From positions 6,572,001 through 6,636,000 of the forward strand of contig NZ_CP047318.1 of NCBI RefSeq assembly GCF_009857135.1: a stretch of DNA of 64,000 bases. The letters are read 5' to 3'. A program made the position numbers and the translations under genes. Source of the stretch: Streptomyces sp. HM190. Its GTDB lineage: Bacteria; Actinomycetota; Actinomycetes; Streptomycetales; Streptomycetaceae. Positions within the stretch are counted from its first letter, which is position 1; each line of letters opens with the position of its first letter. The notes below the pieces were generated by a model that did not search any database, had not been told where the DNA came from, and was given only the letters and a program-made list of their open reading frames with translations. Shown here piece after piece: positions 8,157 to 16,033 of this stretch.

Positions 8157-8799
8157 GGCCGGCACGTCCGGCGAGTGGATCCAGGTGGGCGGGAAGTCTC
8201 CGCCCATCCACTGCATCATCGAGGTACCGGGTCCGATTGCGAACGCGGCCAGGTAGACGAGTTCGGCGAGCTGTTCCGCCTCGGCGGCGGCCCAGGTGGC
8301 GGGCACCCCTCCGTAGGAGTGGGCGGCCAGCACCACGGGGCCGCTGACCGCGTCGATCGTGTCCCGGACGACTGCGACGTCCTCCGTCAGTCCTTCGGCG
8401 GCGGCACTGTCGGGATTACTGCTCGGCAGTTGCACGGCTCGGGATTCGATGCCGCGGGCGGTGAGCCGCTCACGACGCGCCGTCAGGGCGGGGGACGCCG
8501 AGCAGTCGATCTTCAGCGGTGTCGACCCCGTCGTGATCGCCGAGGCGGTCAAGCGCCTCAACTGGCAGGGCATGCGCGCCTTCACGGAAGAGCCGGCCGC
8601 CGCGCCGGCGGACGTACCGCTGGCGTACGTCGTAGCCACCGAGGACCCGGCGCTGCCGCCCGCGGTCCAGGAGCAGTGGGCCGCGCACTGTGCCCACAGG
8701 CTTCGTGTCCCCTCCGGCCACTCGCCCCACCTGTCCCACACGGACGAGGTGGCCGCGTTCCTCGCCGAAGCGGTTGCCCGGGCTGCCACCGGCGGCTGA
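8157..8799. pseudogene. Alpha/beta-hydrolase split by an internal inversion
   Basis: Two halves of one hydrolase lie on opposite strands. On the minus strand, about 8480 to 8157, is the middle part: ERLTARGIESRAVQLPSSNP, then VVLAAHSYGGVPATWAAAEA (nucleophile elbow HSYGG) and GGDFPPTWIH. On the plus strand, 8491-8799, is the rest: DAEQSIFSGVDPVVIAEAVK, VPLAYVVATEDPALPP and VPSGHSPHLSHTDEVAAFLA (catalytic His), ending at TGA 8799. Flipping 8157-8485 would join the halves in order. The first 60 or so residues with the oxyanion-hole loop are also missing. It is not functional as it stands. Confidence 0.7.
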
Positions 8800-8823
8800 C
8801 CACGGAGGGACCTGCACGGCCGG

Positions 8824-9090
8824 CGCGGGGCAGGTCGTCGCGCAGGCCCTCGTGCAGGACGGTCCGGTACAGGCCCATACGCTGGCGCGGCTTGCCCAGG
8901 TCGTACGAGGTCATCCCCGACCAAGACATGTACAGCGGCAGAGCCATGACACCGTGGTCGGCCCGCGCAACTCCGTCCAGCGACTCCGGCAGACGCCGCC
9001 GGAACCCCTCTCGGTAGAGCGCGAGCTCCTCGGTCGGGAGCGGGCCCGTGCAGGTGAGCTGGTCGTGGCGGCCTGTTCCCCCTGCAGAGG
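8824..9090 (-). pseudogene. Remnant of an unidentified conserved gene
   Basis: A minus-strand frame without a clear start reads TGPLPTEELALYREGFRRRL then PESLDGVARADHGVMALPLY and SWSGMTSYDLGKPRQRMGLY RTVLHEGLRDDL, after which the frame turns to low-complexity sequence. The composition is that of a genuine protein of about 90 residues, not a GC shadow. The end appears to be lost where it meets the hydrolase fragment at about 8800. I cannot name the family. Confidence 0.4.
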
Positions 9091-9449
9091 AGCTGGACTG
9101 TGGGTCATGACGCTCGTTTGACGCTCCGTGCGGCCCGCACGCGTGACAGTGAGCCGATAAACCGGCTCTGACCTGGGACTTTCCGAGAGTCGGTCAGGCC
9201 GACACTTTCCGATGACGCATCATGTGGAGTGCGTGGCGATTCTGGAGCCTGTCGAAAAGGGTCGCTGACCTGTGGGTTCGTCGGCGCGGGTGGTTGCTTC
9301 GAGCTGTTCTCCCTCGCACGGTGCACGGAGCGGGGGACCACCCGCCTGGTGTGCTCTGGGCTGCGGCTCCAGGCGTGGGCGGTGACCTGCCGTGGTCGTG
9401 GTCCCGGCGCGGTTCTCGCACGGCTGACGCTCGGATGACGCTCGTGCTG

Positions 9450-9502
9450 AATCCTCGTCACGCCTGGTCGCCCCCAGGGGGAGATCGGGCGTGACGAGGA
9501 TT
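9450..9502. repeat. 15-bp perfect inverted repeat in a gene-free stretch
   Basis: AATCCTCGTCACGCC at 9450-9464 and its exact complement at 9488-9502 flank a 23-base spacer that itself holds CCCCC/GGGGG. The surrounding 9100-9700 stretch has no convincing gene on either strand. It may be a terminator for the XRE gene, which ends 200 bases away, or a scar of a small element. Confidence 0.5.
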
Positions 9503-9705
9503 CCGTGCGCGGTGGGGAGGTCGTCGGCCGGCTGAGCCCCGCCGCCGGGGGAGGGGACCCGTGACCTCACCCCGGCCCCGCCGACCTCGCGCCCAGCACC
9601 GCGATCACGCCCCCGCCGAGCCCCGGCAGGAGCAGTTGGAAAGGCAACGCGGCCACGGGCAAGCCGGCTGCGTCCGTTCATGTGTGTTCGCTGTCGAGCG
9701 GGGTG

Positions 9706-10011
9706 TCACGAAGCCAGCGATGGACGCCGTGCGACAGGCAGGACCGACCGGTCCTCGACGGTTCGCTCCGCCCGGTTGATCTCGGCCCAGACGGCATCGA
9801 GGGACAGGCCGAGGGTGTCGGCGATCGCTGCGATGGTCGGGAAGGCGGGGGTGGCCACACGGCCGGATTCGATCTTCCGCAAGGTCTCCGGCGAGATGCG
9901 CGAGGCGAGCGCCACGTCCAGCATCGAGCGGCGGCCCCGGGCTCGGCGGAGCAGGGCGCCGAGGCGCTGTCCGCGTTCTACCTCGGCGGGGGTGAGCGGC
10001 AACCTGACCAT
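9706..10011 (-). CDS. XRE-type helix-turn-helix regulator
   Basis: 101 residues from ATG 10011. A Cro/CI-type HTH spans about residues 16-71: LRRARGRRSMLDVALASRIS, SPETLRKIESGRVATPAFPT and IAAIADTLGLSLDAVWAEI. The mRNA is probably leaderless: TAGAAT stands exactly six bases before the ATG. A 12-bp palindrome overlaps that box, so the protein probably represses itself. It is divergent from map at 10076. Such small XRE proteins next to a metabolic gene usually act locally; control of map is an inference from the shared operator. Confidence 0.8.
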   Translation of the reverse strand: MVRLPLTPAEVERGQRLGALLRRARGRRSMLDVALASRISPETLRKIESGRVATPAFPTIAAIADTLGLSLDAVWAEINRAERTVEDRSVLPVARRPSLAS

Positions 10012-10017
10012 GGACCC

Positions 10018-10034
10018 ATTCTAATACCGGTATT
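10018..10034. promoter_or_regulatory. Palindromic operator overlapping a leaderless promoter
   Basis: AATACCGGTATT (10023-10034) is a perfect 12-bp palindrome between the divergent XRE and map genes. On the minus strand it runs directly into TAGAAT, the -10 box six bases upstream of the XRE start. TAGTTA at about 10047-10052 could serve map. The arrangement suggests autorepression by the XRE protein. Confidence 0.6.
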
Positions 10035-10075
10035 GTTAGGCCGGGATAGTTATTGGGCACACCTGAGAGGCCTCC

Positions 10076-10858
10076 ATGATTGAGATCCTGAACTCCGCGC
10101 GGCTTGAGCGGGCGAGGGAGACCGGCGCTCTGGTCGGAGACGTGCTGCACACACTGAAGCAGCGCAGCACGGTCGGGACGAACCTGCTGGACATCGACCA
10201 GTGGGCCAAAGAGATGATCACCGAGGCGGGAGCGCAGTCCTGCTACGTCGATTACGCGCCTTCCTTCGGGCGCGGCCCGTTCGGGCACTACATCTGCACG
10301 GCCGTCAACGACTCAGTGCTCCACGGGCGGCCTCACAACTACACGCTGGCAGACGGGGATCTGCTGACCCTCGACCTCGCCGTAGCCATGGGCGGGGTGG
10401 CCGCGGACGCCGCGATCAGCTTTCTGGTGGGCAAGGCCAGGCCCACGGAGAGCGTCGCGATGATCGAGGCGACCGAGCGTGCGCTCGCCGCCGGCATCGC
10501 CGCCGCCAAGCCCGGGGCGCGCACCGGTGATCTCTCCCACGCCATCGGCACGGTCCTCAAGGGGGCGGGCTACCCGATCAACACCGAGTTCGGAGGCCAC
10601 GGCATCGGCTCGACCATGCACCAGGACCCCCACATCGCGAACACCGGACGGCCGGGCCGCGGATACAAGCTGCGCCCCGGACTGCTGCTCGCCCTGGAGC
10701 CCTGGGTGATGGCCGACACCGCCGCACTCGTCACCGACGCCGACGGCTGGACGCTGCGCAGCGCGACAGGCTGCCGGACCGCGCACAGCGAGCACACCAT
10801 CGCCATCACCGACGACGGTGCCGAAATCCTCACCCTGCCCACGCAGGCGCGACCATGA
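10076..10858 (+). CDS. map: Type I methionine aminopeptidase
   Basis: 260 residues. It removes the initiator Met from new proteins using a dinuclear metal site. All five metal ligands are present: D100 (LLTLDLAV), D111 (GGVAADAA), H165 (EFGGHGIG), E198 (LLALEPWV) and E229 (HSEHTIAIT), plus the substrate His at 83 (SVLHGRP). Length equals that of housekeeping type I enzymes and there is no N-terminal zinc or linker extension. Streptomycetes usually carry several map copies. This one, divergent from an XRE gene and set in mobile debris, is probably an accessory copy. Ribosome site GAGAGG precedes the ATG. Confidence 0.9.
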   Translation: MIEILNSARLERARETGALVGDVLHTLKQRSTVGTNLLDIDQWAKEMITEAGAQSCYVDYAPSFGRGPFGHYICTAVNDSVLHGRPHNYTLADGDLLTLDLAVAMGGVAADAAISFLVGKARPTESVAMIEATERALAAGIAAAKPGARTGDLSHAIGTVLKGAGYPINTEFGGHGIGSTMHQDPHIANTGRPGRGYKLRPGLLLALEPWVMADTAALVTDADGWTLRSATGCRTAHSEHTIAITDDGAEILTLPTQARP

Positions 10859-10865
10859 GAGGGCG

Positions 10866-11110
10866 CTGTGGCGGCCCGGCGGGCAGGGTGTGCCGCCGTC
10901 GGTCCTCGTCGTCCTCGGCTGCCTCGGGGTTCCGGAAGGGACGCAGGCCCTGACCGGGTCCGCCGGCCCTGATGGTGAACGGATGGCGGCCCAGGAAGTC
11001 GACGTGCCGGTCCTCGGACGGGGGGAGGTGGGCCACGTCCTCATCCTCGATGTCGTGGCCCTCGGTGCGGAGCCGGGCGACGGCGGCGTCCAGCGAGCGG
11101 GTCCCCCGCG
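10866..11110 (-). pseudogene. Tn3-family transposase, C-terminal fragment
   Basis: A minus-strand frame contains SLDAAVARLRTEGHDIEDED then VAHLPPSEDRHVDFLGRHPF and GLRPFRNPEAAEDDED. This is the conserved tail of Tn3-type transposases (YLDAAVxxLRxxGxxxxDEDVARLSPL...NxLGRYxF). Intact proteins are about 1000 residues, so over 90 percent is missing. No resolvase or 38-bp terminal repeat is seen. It abuts the end of map. Confidence 0.7.
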
Positions 11111-11266
11111 GGGCGATAGCGCCGAGGGTCGGGCCGAGGGCCGGGCCCACGTGGCCCGTGCCTGCCCGCACCATCCCTTCGGGCGGCAGCCGTCACGCCG
11201 GGCGCGCCCCCGAGGCTCCCTGAAACGTTCCGCTCCGGCTGGGTCAATATCTGTGCCCGCCAGCTG

Positions 11267-11527
11267 AGATTTCAATGGAACAGGCAGACAGATCCTCTAC
11301 CGCTTTTAGTGGAGTGGGATTTTTCGCCGTCCGCATGCCGCTGCGGCGTGCTGCTGTCGATCTCAGTTGCAGTTGTGGTTCCCAAAACTCCAAGTGTCCT
11401 CCGGGCGGCGTCTGTGCCGTTGGGAGCGCTTTTGTTATCCGGTCTTTTTCCGGACGGGCTGATCATCGCGGCGACACGGGGTCCGCGCAGTGCGGATCCC
11501 GATGCACTGCCCCAAAGGAGAAATGAC
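11267..11527 (+). promoter_or_regulatory. Long 5' leader of the cold-shock gene
   Basis: About 250 bases of lower-GC, non-coding sequence precede csp, typical of cold-shock mRNAs whose folded leaders respond to temperature. It contains GGATTTTTCGCCG at 11317-11329; nearly the same 13-mer (GGATTTTTCGTCG) occurs at 11970-11982 in the leader of the DEAD-box helicase. A strong AAAGGAG ribosome site ends the leader. Confidence 0.5.
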
Positions 11528-11731
11528 ATGGCTACTGGCACCGTGAAGTGGTTCAACGCGGAAAAGGGCTTCGGCTTCATCGAGCAGGACGGTGGCGGCG
11601 CCGATGTGTTCGCCCACTACTCGAACATCGCCGCCCAGGGCTTCCGTGAGCTGCTGGAGGGCCAGAAGGTGACCTTCGACATCGCTCAGGGCCAGAAGGG
11701 CCCGACGGCCGAGAACATCGTTCTCGCCTGA
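11528..11731 (+). CDS. Cold-shock protein (CspA family)
   Basis: 67 residues, the usual size of a single cold-shock domain. Both RNA-binding motifs are present: RNP1 as KGFGFIEQ near 16-23 and RNP2 as VFAHYSNI near 31-38. It starts TGTVKWFNAEKGFGFI, as actinobacterial CspA/ScoF4-type proteins do. It binds single-stranded RNA or DNA and melts mRNA structure. AAAGGAG lies seven bases before the ATG. A 17-bp terminator follows. The downstream DEAD-box helicase gene has its own leader, and the two are probably co-regulated by cold. Confidence 0.95.
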   Translation: MATGTVKWFNAEKGFGFIEQDGGGADVFAHYSNIAAQGFRELLEGQKVTFDIAQGQKGPTAENIVLA

Positions 11732-11752
11732 CGTCGACTGTCGCGTACGTGT

Positions 11753-11790
11753 AGCTGGGGCCCGCATCCTTCGGGGTGCGGGCCCCAGCT
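11753..11790. terminator. 17-bp hairpin with UUCG loop after csp
   Basis: AGCTGGGGCCCGCATCC pairs with GGGTGCGGGCCCCAGCT (one G-U pair) around a TTCG tetraloop, followed by TTTTC within a few bases. It is a strong rho-independent terminator for the cold-shock gene. Confidence 0.9.
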
Positions 11791-12084
11791 GCTCGCATTT
11801 TCCCGCAGTGGTCCCGGCTGCGGACGACAACCAGGAAACCCGTAGGCTCATCGCATACGGGGCACTCTTCAGGGGTGCACGCACCCCTTCATGGGTTTCA
11901 TGGCGGCGGACGCCCGCACATTGCGTTGCGTCCGCTTCGCGCCACTCATTCCAGCGCCTGTGCCCGCACGGATTTTTCGTCGGTCAGATCGCTTTCGCAT
12001 TCCGCCGGTCCATTCTTGCAATTCTCTCTGCTGCTCATTGCTGCGGGAATTCCTTGATATGTGCCGTATCGAGGAAGGTTCCGC
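11791..12084 (+). promoter_or_regulatory. Leader of the DEAD-box helicase gene
   Basis: I see no gene here. The stretch is less GC-rich than its surroundings, holds GGATTTTTCGTCG at 11970-11982 (shared with the csp leader) and GGGGTGCACGCACCCC, a short palindrome near 11873-11888. It ends with a GAGGAAGG ribosome site. Confidence 0.4.
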
Positions 12085-13581
12085 ATGAACCGCACACGCA
12101 CGAACGACCGCTTCGCCCGCACCCGTAACGGCAGTACCGACTCCGGCAGGGGCGGCAGCCGGTTCGGCTCGTCGGCCAGGAGCCGCTCCGGCGGGCCGAG
12201 CCGCTCCGGTGGTCACGGCCGCGGGCCCGCCGCGGTCCAGGGGGAGTTCGCGCTGCCCAGGACGATCACCCCCGCGCTTCCCGCCGCGGAGGTCTTCGCC
12301 GATCTCGACATGCCCCGCGCACTGCTGGCCGCGCTCGGCTCGCAGGGCGTGACCGTGCCCTTCCCGATCCAGGCCGCGACCCTGCCGAATTCCCTCGCCG
12401 GCCGGGACGTACTGGGCCGTGGCCGCACCGGATCCGGCAAGACCCTCGCTTTCGGGCTGGCGCTGCTGGCCCGTACGGCCGGGCAGCGCGCCGAGGCCAG
12501 GCAGCCGCTGGGGCTGATCCTCGTACCCACGCGTGAACTGGCGCAGCAGGTCACCGACGCGCTCGCCCCGTACGCCCGCTCCGTGAGGCTGCGGCTGGCC
12601 ACGGTGGTGGGCGGAATGCCGATCGGCAGGCAGGCGAGCGCGCTGCGCGGTGGCGCCGAGGTCGTCGTCGCCACGCCGGGACGCCTCAAGGACCTCATCG
12701 ACCGTGGCGAGTGCCGGCTGAACCAGGTTTCCGTCACCGTCCTCGACGAGGCCGACCAGATGGCCGACATGGGGTTCATGCCGCAGGTCACCGCCCTCCT
12801 CGACCAGGTCCGCCCCGACGGGCAGCGCATGCTGTTCTCCGCCACTCTCGACCGCAACGTCGACCTGCTCGTGCGCCGCTACCTCAACGACCCCGTCGTC
12901 CACTCCGTCGACCCCTCGGCCGGCGCGGTCACGACGATGGAGCACCACGTGCTCCATGTTCACGGCGCCGACAAGCACACGGCCACCACCCAGATCGCCG
13001 CACGCGACGGCCGCGTGATCATGTTCCTCGACACCAAGCACGCCGTCGACAGCCTCACCGAGCACCTCCTGAACAGCGGGGTACGGGCCGCCGCCCTGCA
13101 CGGCGGGAAGTCGCAGCCGCAGCGCACCCGCACGCTGACACAGTTCAAGAGCGGGCACGTCAACGTACTGGTGGCGACCAATGTCGCGGCGCGCGGCATC
13201 CACGTCGACAACCTCGACCTCGTCGTCAACGTCGACCCGCCGACCGACCACAAGGACTACCTCCACCGCGGCGGCCGTACCGCCCGCGCAGGAGAGTCCG
13301 GCAGTGTCGTCACCCTGGTCACCCCCAACCAGCGCCGCGCCCTGACTCGCCTCATGGCAGCGGCCGGCATCGTCCCGCAGACCACCCTGGTCCGCGCCGG
13401 CGAAGATGCCCTGCATCGCATCACCGGCGCCCAGACCCCCTCGGGCATCCCGGTCGTCATCACCGCACCGGTGGTCGAACGCCCCAAGAAGCGCGGCGCC
13501 ACCTCACGCGGCCGGCGCCGCCCCGTCCCGGCGGCCCGCCGCGCGCCCGTACGGCAGTCCACCGCGGGTGCCGCTGCATAG
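12085..13581 (+). CDS. DEAD-box ATP-dependent RNA helicase
   Basis: 498 residues from ATG 12085 with GAGGAAGG eight bases upstream. A basic Arg/Gly/Ser tail (1-50) is followed by two RecA domains. Motifs in order: Q (VPFPIQAATLP), I (GRTGSGKT, 113-120), Ia (PTRELAQQ), Ib (TPGR), II (DEAD, 221-224), III (SAT, 252-254), IV-V (ATNVAARGIHVDN) and VI (HRGGRTARAG). A basic C-terminal tail probably binds RNA. It unwinds short RNA duplexes in rRNA maturation or mRNA decay. The place next to csp and the similar leader point to cold-induced expression. The same order of genes (csp, helicase, CBS protein, small protein) is, from memory, conserved in streptomycetes. Confidence 0.93.
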   Translation: MNRTRTNDRFARTRNGSTDSGRGGSRFGSSARSRSGGPSRSGGHGRGPAAVQGEFALPRTITPALPAAEVFADLDMPRALLAALGSQGVTVPFPIQAATLPNSLAGRDVLGRGRTGSGKTLAFGLALLARTAGQRAEARQPLGLILVPTRELAQQVTDALAPYARSVRLRLATVVGGMPIGRQASALRGGAEVVVATPGRLKDLIDRGECRLNQVSVTVLDEADQMADMGFMPQVTALLDQVRPDGQRMLFSATLDRNVDLLVRRYLNDPVVHSVDPSAGAVTTMEHHVLHVHGADKHTATTQIAARDGRVIMFLDTKHAVDSLTEHLLNSGVRAAALHGGKSQPQRTRTLTQFKSGHVNVLVATNVAARGIHVDNLDLVVNVDPPTDHKDYLHRGGRTARAGESGSVVTLVTPNQRRALTRLMAAAGIVPQTTLVRAGEDALHRITGAQTPSGIPVVITAPVVERPKKRGATSRGRRRPVPAARRAPVRQSTAGAAA

Positions 13582-13627
13582 AACCCTCGTGATCAGGAAG
13601 CCGGCCCAACTCCTCAGGAGGCACCCT

Positions 13628-14032
13628 TTGACGCTTGACCAGACGCAGTTCCGCCCGGCGAGCGCCCACCCCGCGCACGGCACGGTGGCCGACACCATGG
13701 ACACGGCCGGACCGCAGGTCTGGGAGGACATGACCGTGGAGGTGGCGCTGTCCGTGATGACCGCCGCCCGTACAGGTCATCTGGCGGTCTGCGACGAGGA
13801 CGGTCTGCGCACCGGCCTGGTCACCCGGGCCGGGCTCACGGCCGTCCGCGACGGCTCCGGGTACACGGACCGGATCCGCCTGCGAGACATCGCAGACGTC
13901 ATCGGGCCCTTCGCCCCACCGCTGACCTCGGGGACCGACGCCGAACGTGTGATGCCCTGCCGCCGGCTCGGGGCCGCGCCCGCGGCCGACGAACACGGCA
14001 CCGCTCTGAGCGCTCTCGCCCTCTCCCGCTGA
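13628..14032 (+). CDS. CBS-domain protein
   Basis: 134 residues if begun at TTG 13628, supported by a perfect AGGAGG seven bases upstream; the first ATG in frame is at 13698. A single CBS-pair-like region is visible: TVADTMDTAGPQVWEDMTVE, VALSVMTAARTGHLAVCDED and GLVTRAGLTAVRD. Such domains bind adenosyl nucleotides. The second half is weaker (RVMPCRRLGAAPAADEHGTA). It lies 46 bases after the helicase stop and probably shares its transcript. Its role in the cold-shock cluster is unknown. Confidence 0.75.
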   Translation: MTLDQTQFRPASAHPAHGTVADTMDTAGPQVWEDMTVEVALSVMTAARTGHLAVCDEDGLRTGLVTRAGLTAVRDGSGYTDRIRLRDIADVIGPFAPPLTSGTDAERVMPCRRLGAAPAADEHGTALSALALSR

Positions 14033-14081
14033 ACCGCCCTCACCCCACCCGGCCGTGTCTTGTCGTCTCCCGGGAGGCATC

Positions 14082-14390
14082 ATGCGCTGTGTCGTCACCC
14101 ACCTCCCGTTCGAGCTGACCAAGAGCGGCGTGGCGGAATCGACGAAGCGCGTCCGACCCGAGCCGGTCACCGGTGAGTGCGTCGTCAACGGACGACGCCA
14201 CCACCCCGCCCAGCAGGTCGCCCAGGTCATCACCCGCCAGGATCGCCGTGATGTCAGCACAGGCGAAGTCCTCAGGGCCATGACCCGACTCGGCTTCACC
14301 TGCCGCCCCCGCCCCGCCGCCGCGACCGCACCCATGGCCGGCCCGTACCGGCGGGCGTCCGCACGGCTCGGCGCCCCCCTGTCCGCCTGA
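14082..14390 (+). CDS. SCO5918-like conserved small protein
   Basis: 102 residues from ATG 14082 with GGGAGG five bases upstream. It begins MRCVVTHLPFELTKSGVAES and has a basic middle (ITRQDRRDVSTGEVLRAMTR). I recall the same protein type at the end of the csp-helicase-CBS cluster in S. coelicolor (SCO5918 region), so the call rests on both sequence style and synteny. Function is unknown; the basic, compact form would suit RNA or ribosome binding, but that is a guess. The stop codon lies in the loop of a 18-bp terminator stem. Confidence 0.7.
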   Translation: MRCVVTHLPFELTKSGVAESTKRVRPEPVTGECVVNGRRHHPAQQVAQVITRQDRRDVSTGEVLRAMTRLGFTCRPRPAAATAPMAGPYRRASARLGAPLSA

Positions 14391-14411
14391 CCCGCGGACA
14401 GGGGGGCGCCG
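14369..14411. terminator. 18-bp hairpin enclosing the stop codon
   Basis: CGGCGCCCCCCTGTCCGC at 14369-14386 pairs perfectly with 14394-14411. The TGA of the preceding gene is in the loop, so the 5' arm is translated. Confidence 0.85.
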
Positions 14412-14422
14412 AACCGAGCACT

Positions 14423-14454
14423 GAGGCCCGACCGGCGGGTGCCGGTCGGGCCTC
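14423..14454. terminator. Second terminator, 14-bp stem
   Basis: GAGGCCCGACCGGC and its exact complement surround a GGGT loop, 12 bases after the first hairpin. It stands between convergent genes and can serve both strands. Confidence 0.85.
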
Positions 14455-14477
14455 ACTGTGTGCCGTGTCCCGGTGCG

Positions 14478-14837
14478 TCAGTGGTCGGAGTAGCTGAAGT
14501 CGCCCACGGTCCAGGCACTGACGTCCTCGATCGCGACGCGGTACATCCCGCCCGTCTCCGGAACCCCCACGACTCCCTGCAGGATCCGGGCGACGTGGAA
14601 GTGCAGGTGCCTGGGCGGACCGTCCTGCTTCGCGGGGCTGTCGAAGACGGTGGAGAACTCGCCCAGGTCGGCGGAGTCCTTCAGCACCTCAGACACCCTC
14701 TGCCTCCACATGGCTTCTGGGGCCAGCCGACCGGTGATGACAGCACCACTGGTGACCACGGTCAGGGACATCTGATTGCTCTGCCCGGACTCCACACGGG
14801 CGGCGATGTCAACGAGCAGCTCGTCAGGCTTCGGCAT
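14478..14837 (-). CDS. Conserved protein of unknown function, possibly GvpU-like
   Basis: 119 residues from ATG 14837. The core alternates strands and helices: DELLVDIAARVESGQSNQMS, LTVVTSGAVITGRLAPEAMW and HLHFHVARILQGVVGVPETG, ending VGDFSYSDH. The pattern LTVxTxGxVITGxL...W is faintly like gas-vesicle accessory GvpU proteins, but no other gvp gene is in the window. No ribosome site stands out. Codon bias is normal for the genome. I give no function. Confidence 0.6.
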   Translation of the reverse strand: MPKPDELLVDIAARVESGQSNQMSLTVVTSGAVITGRLAPEAMWRQRVSEVLKDSADLGEFSTVFDSPAKQDGPPRHLHFHVARILQGVVGVPETGGMYRVAIEDVSAWTVGDFSYSDH

Positions 14838-15320
14838 GGGACCGGATGCTACGCACCGGGCCGCCCTGGTGGCTAGCGGGACGGGGCCATCGGGCAGGAC
14901 GGGCGCACACGGCTCCCCTGGTGCCGCGGTCCAGGTCACGGCAGTGCGCATGTGCGGCGGCGAGCCAGGGGCGTGCTGCGCGGCATCGGGCGGCTGCTGT
15001 TCGGCTGCCGCGGGTCGGCGCTGAAGGCTGGTGCGGTGGCGCGTGCGTCGGCGGCGGCCTGTGGCACGGGCCGGCTGTGGCGTGGACGGACACCGTGTTC
15101 ATCAGGGTCACCCCGGGCTGCGGATCGCTCACGCCCGGCGCTTGCCCACCCGGCCCTGTGCCCGGCCGCCACCTCACCGGAGCCGCCGTGGTCGCCGGAG
15201 GGGGCTGAGAGCGTGACGACGAGGAGTGCGCCCACGGGGTCGACGGCGTGCCCCAGACACCCGGTGACGTCCGCACGGGCACGGGTGTGCCGAGGTGGAA
15301 ACCTGCCTCGGAGCCGGGAG
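14838..15320. other. Gene-free or decayed stretch
   Basis: Open frames here are long only because of GC bias. None has a start with a ribosome site, a recognisable motif or natural amino-acid composition. It lies between a small conserved gene and the UvrD remnant and is probably eroded DNA. Confidence 0.4.
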
Positions 15321-15975
15321 TCACCTCCCGCCGTGCTCGGTCTTCACCCACGAGCCGTCGAGGAACGGGCTGGGCCTGCCGTGCCAGAAGACGTCCACAC
15401 GGTCGCGAGCCCGGGTCGCGGCCACGAAGAGCAGGGACCTGGCTCGCTGCATCTCGTGCCGGTAGCGGGTGGGTTCACGGTCACGCAGCCGTTGGGTGAA
15501 GCGTTCGGCGAACTGCCGGATCTCGGCCCGCTCCCCGCGGCCGATGCTCTTGCCGCGCCCGGCCCGCCGGGCACGGAAGTAGTCGGTGCGGCTGCCGACC
15601 GCCTGGCCGAGGACGACCTGGGTCCACTCCTCGTGCAGGAACTCCGGGTCCCAGGTGTCCTCGCCCAGTTCGTCGCGCAGTGCGCGCCACTCGCGTACGG
15701 CCTGTCCGTCGTCGATGGCCTGCTTGCCGTTGCCGGGTTCGGCCTCGCGGACGACACGCAGCGCCAACTGGTCGACGTGACTCACGTCGACCCGGCCGAG
15801 GAGTTCCTCACCGCCCAGCTCCAGCAGCCGGGAGCGCAGGTCGGCGGCGAGGTTCTTGTTGTAGGTGGTGAGCAGGACCGGCTTGTCGTGCCCCGGGGGG
15901 AGTTGGCGGACCAGGTGGCGTACCCGGTGCAGGGCGACGACGGTCTTGCCCGTGCGGCGACTACGGGGTGCAGCC
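15321..15975 (-). pseudogene. UvrD/Rep-type DNA helicase, truncated and internally deleted
   Basis: The frame starts in the middle of the Walker A loop (TGKTVVALHRVRHLVRQLPP; the usual preceding GxPG is missing) and goes on with LLTTYNKNLAADLRSRLLEL and VDVSHVDQLALRVVREA. It then reads through EEWTQVVLGQAVGSRTDYFR and jumps near residue 175 straight to the family's last part, ARSLLFVAATRARDRVDVFW (motif VI). Motifs II to V are absent. Intact proteins are about 700 residues; here about 220 remain. It cannot hydrolyse ATP as a helicase. It may be a casualty of the rearrangements around the neighbouring defence genes. Confidence 0.75.
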
Positions 15976-16033
15976 TCCGAGTGCCCTCGCGCAGGCCCCG
16001 GCACCCGGGAGGAAGGGCGGCCCGCCCTGGGGT

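Noticed and set aside
13406..13627. Upstream extension of the CBS protein to an ATG inside the helicase gene
   Set aside because: It would overlap the helicase by over 170 bases; a perfect AGGAGG before TTG 13628 explains the start better.
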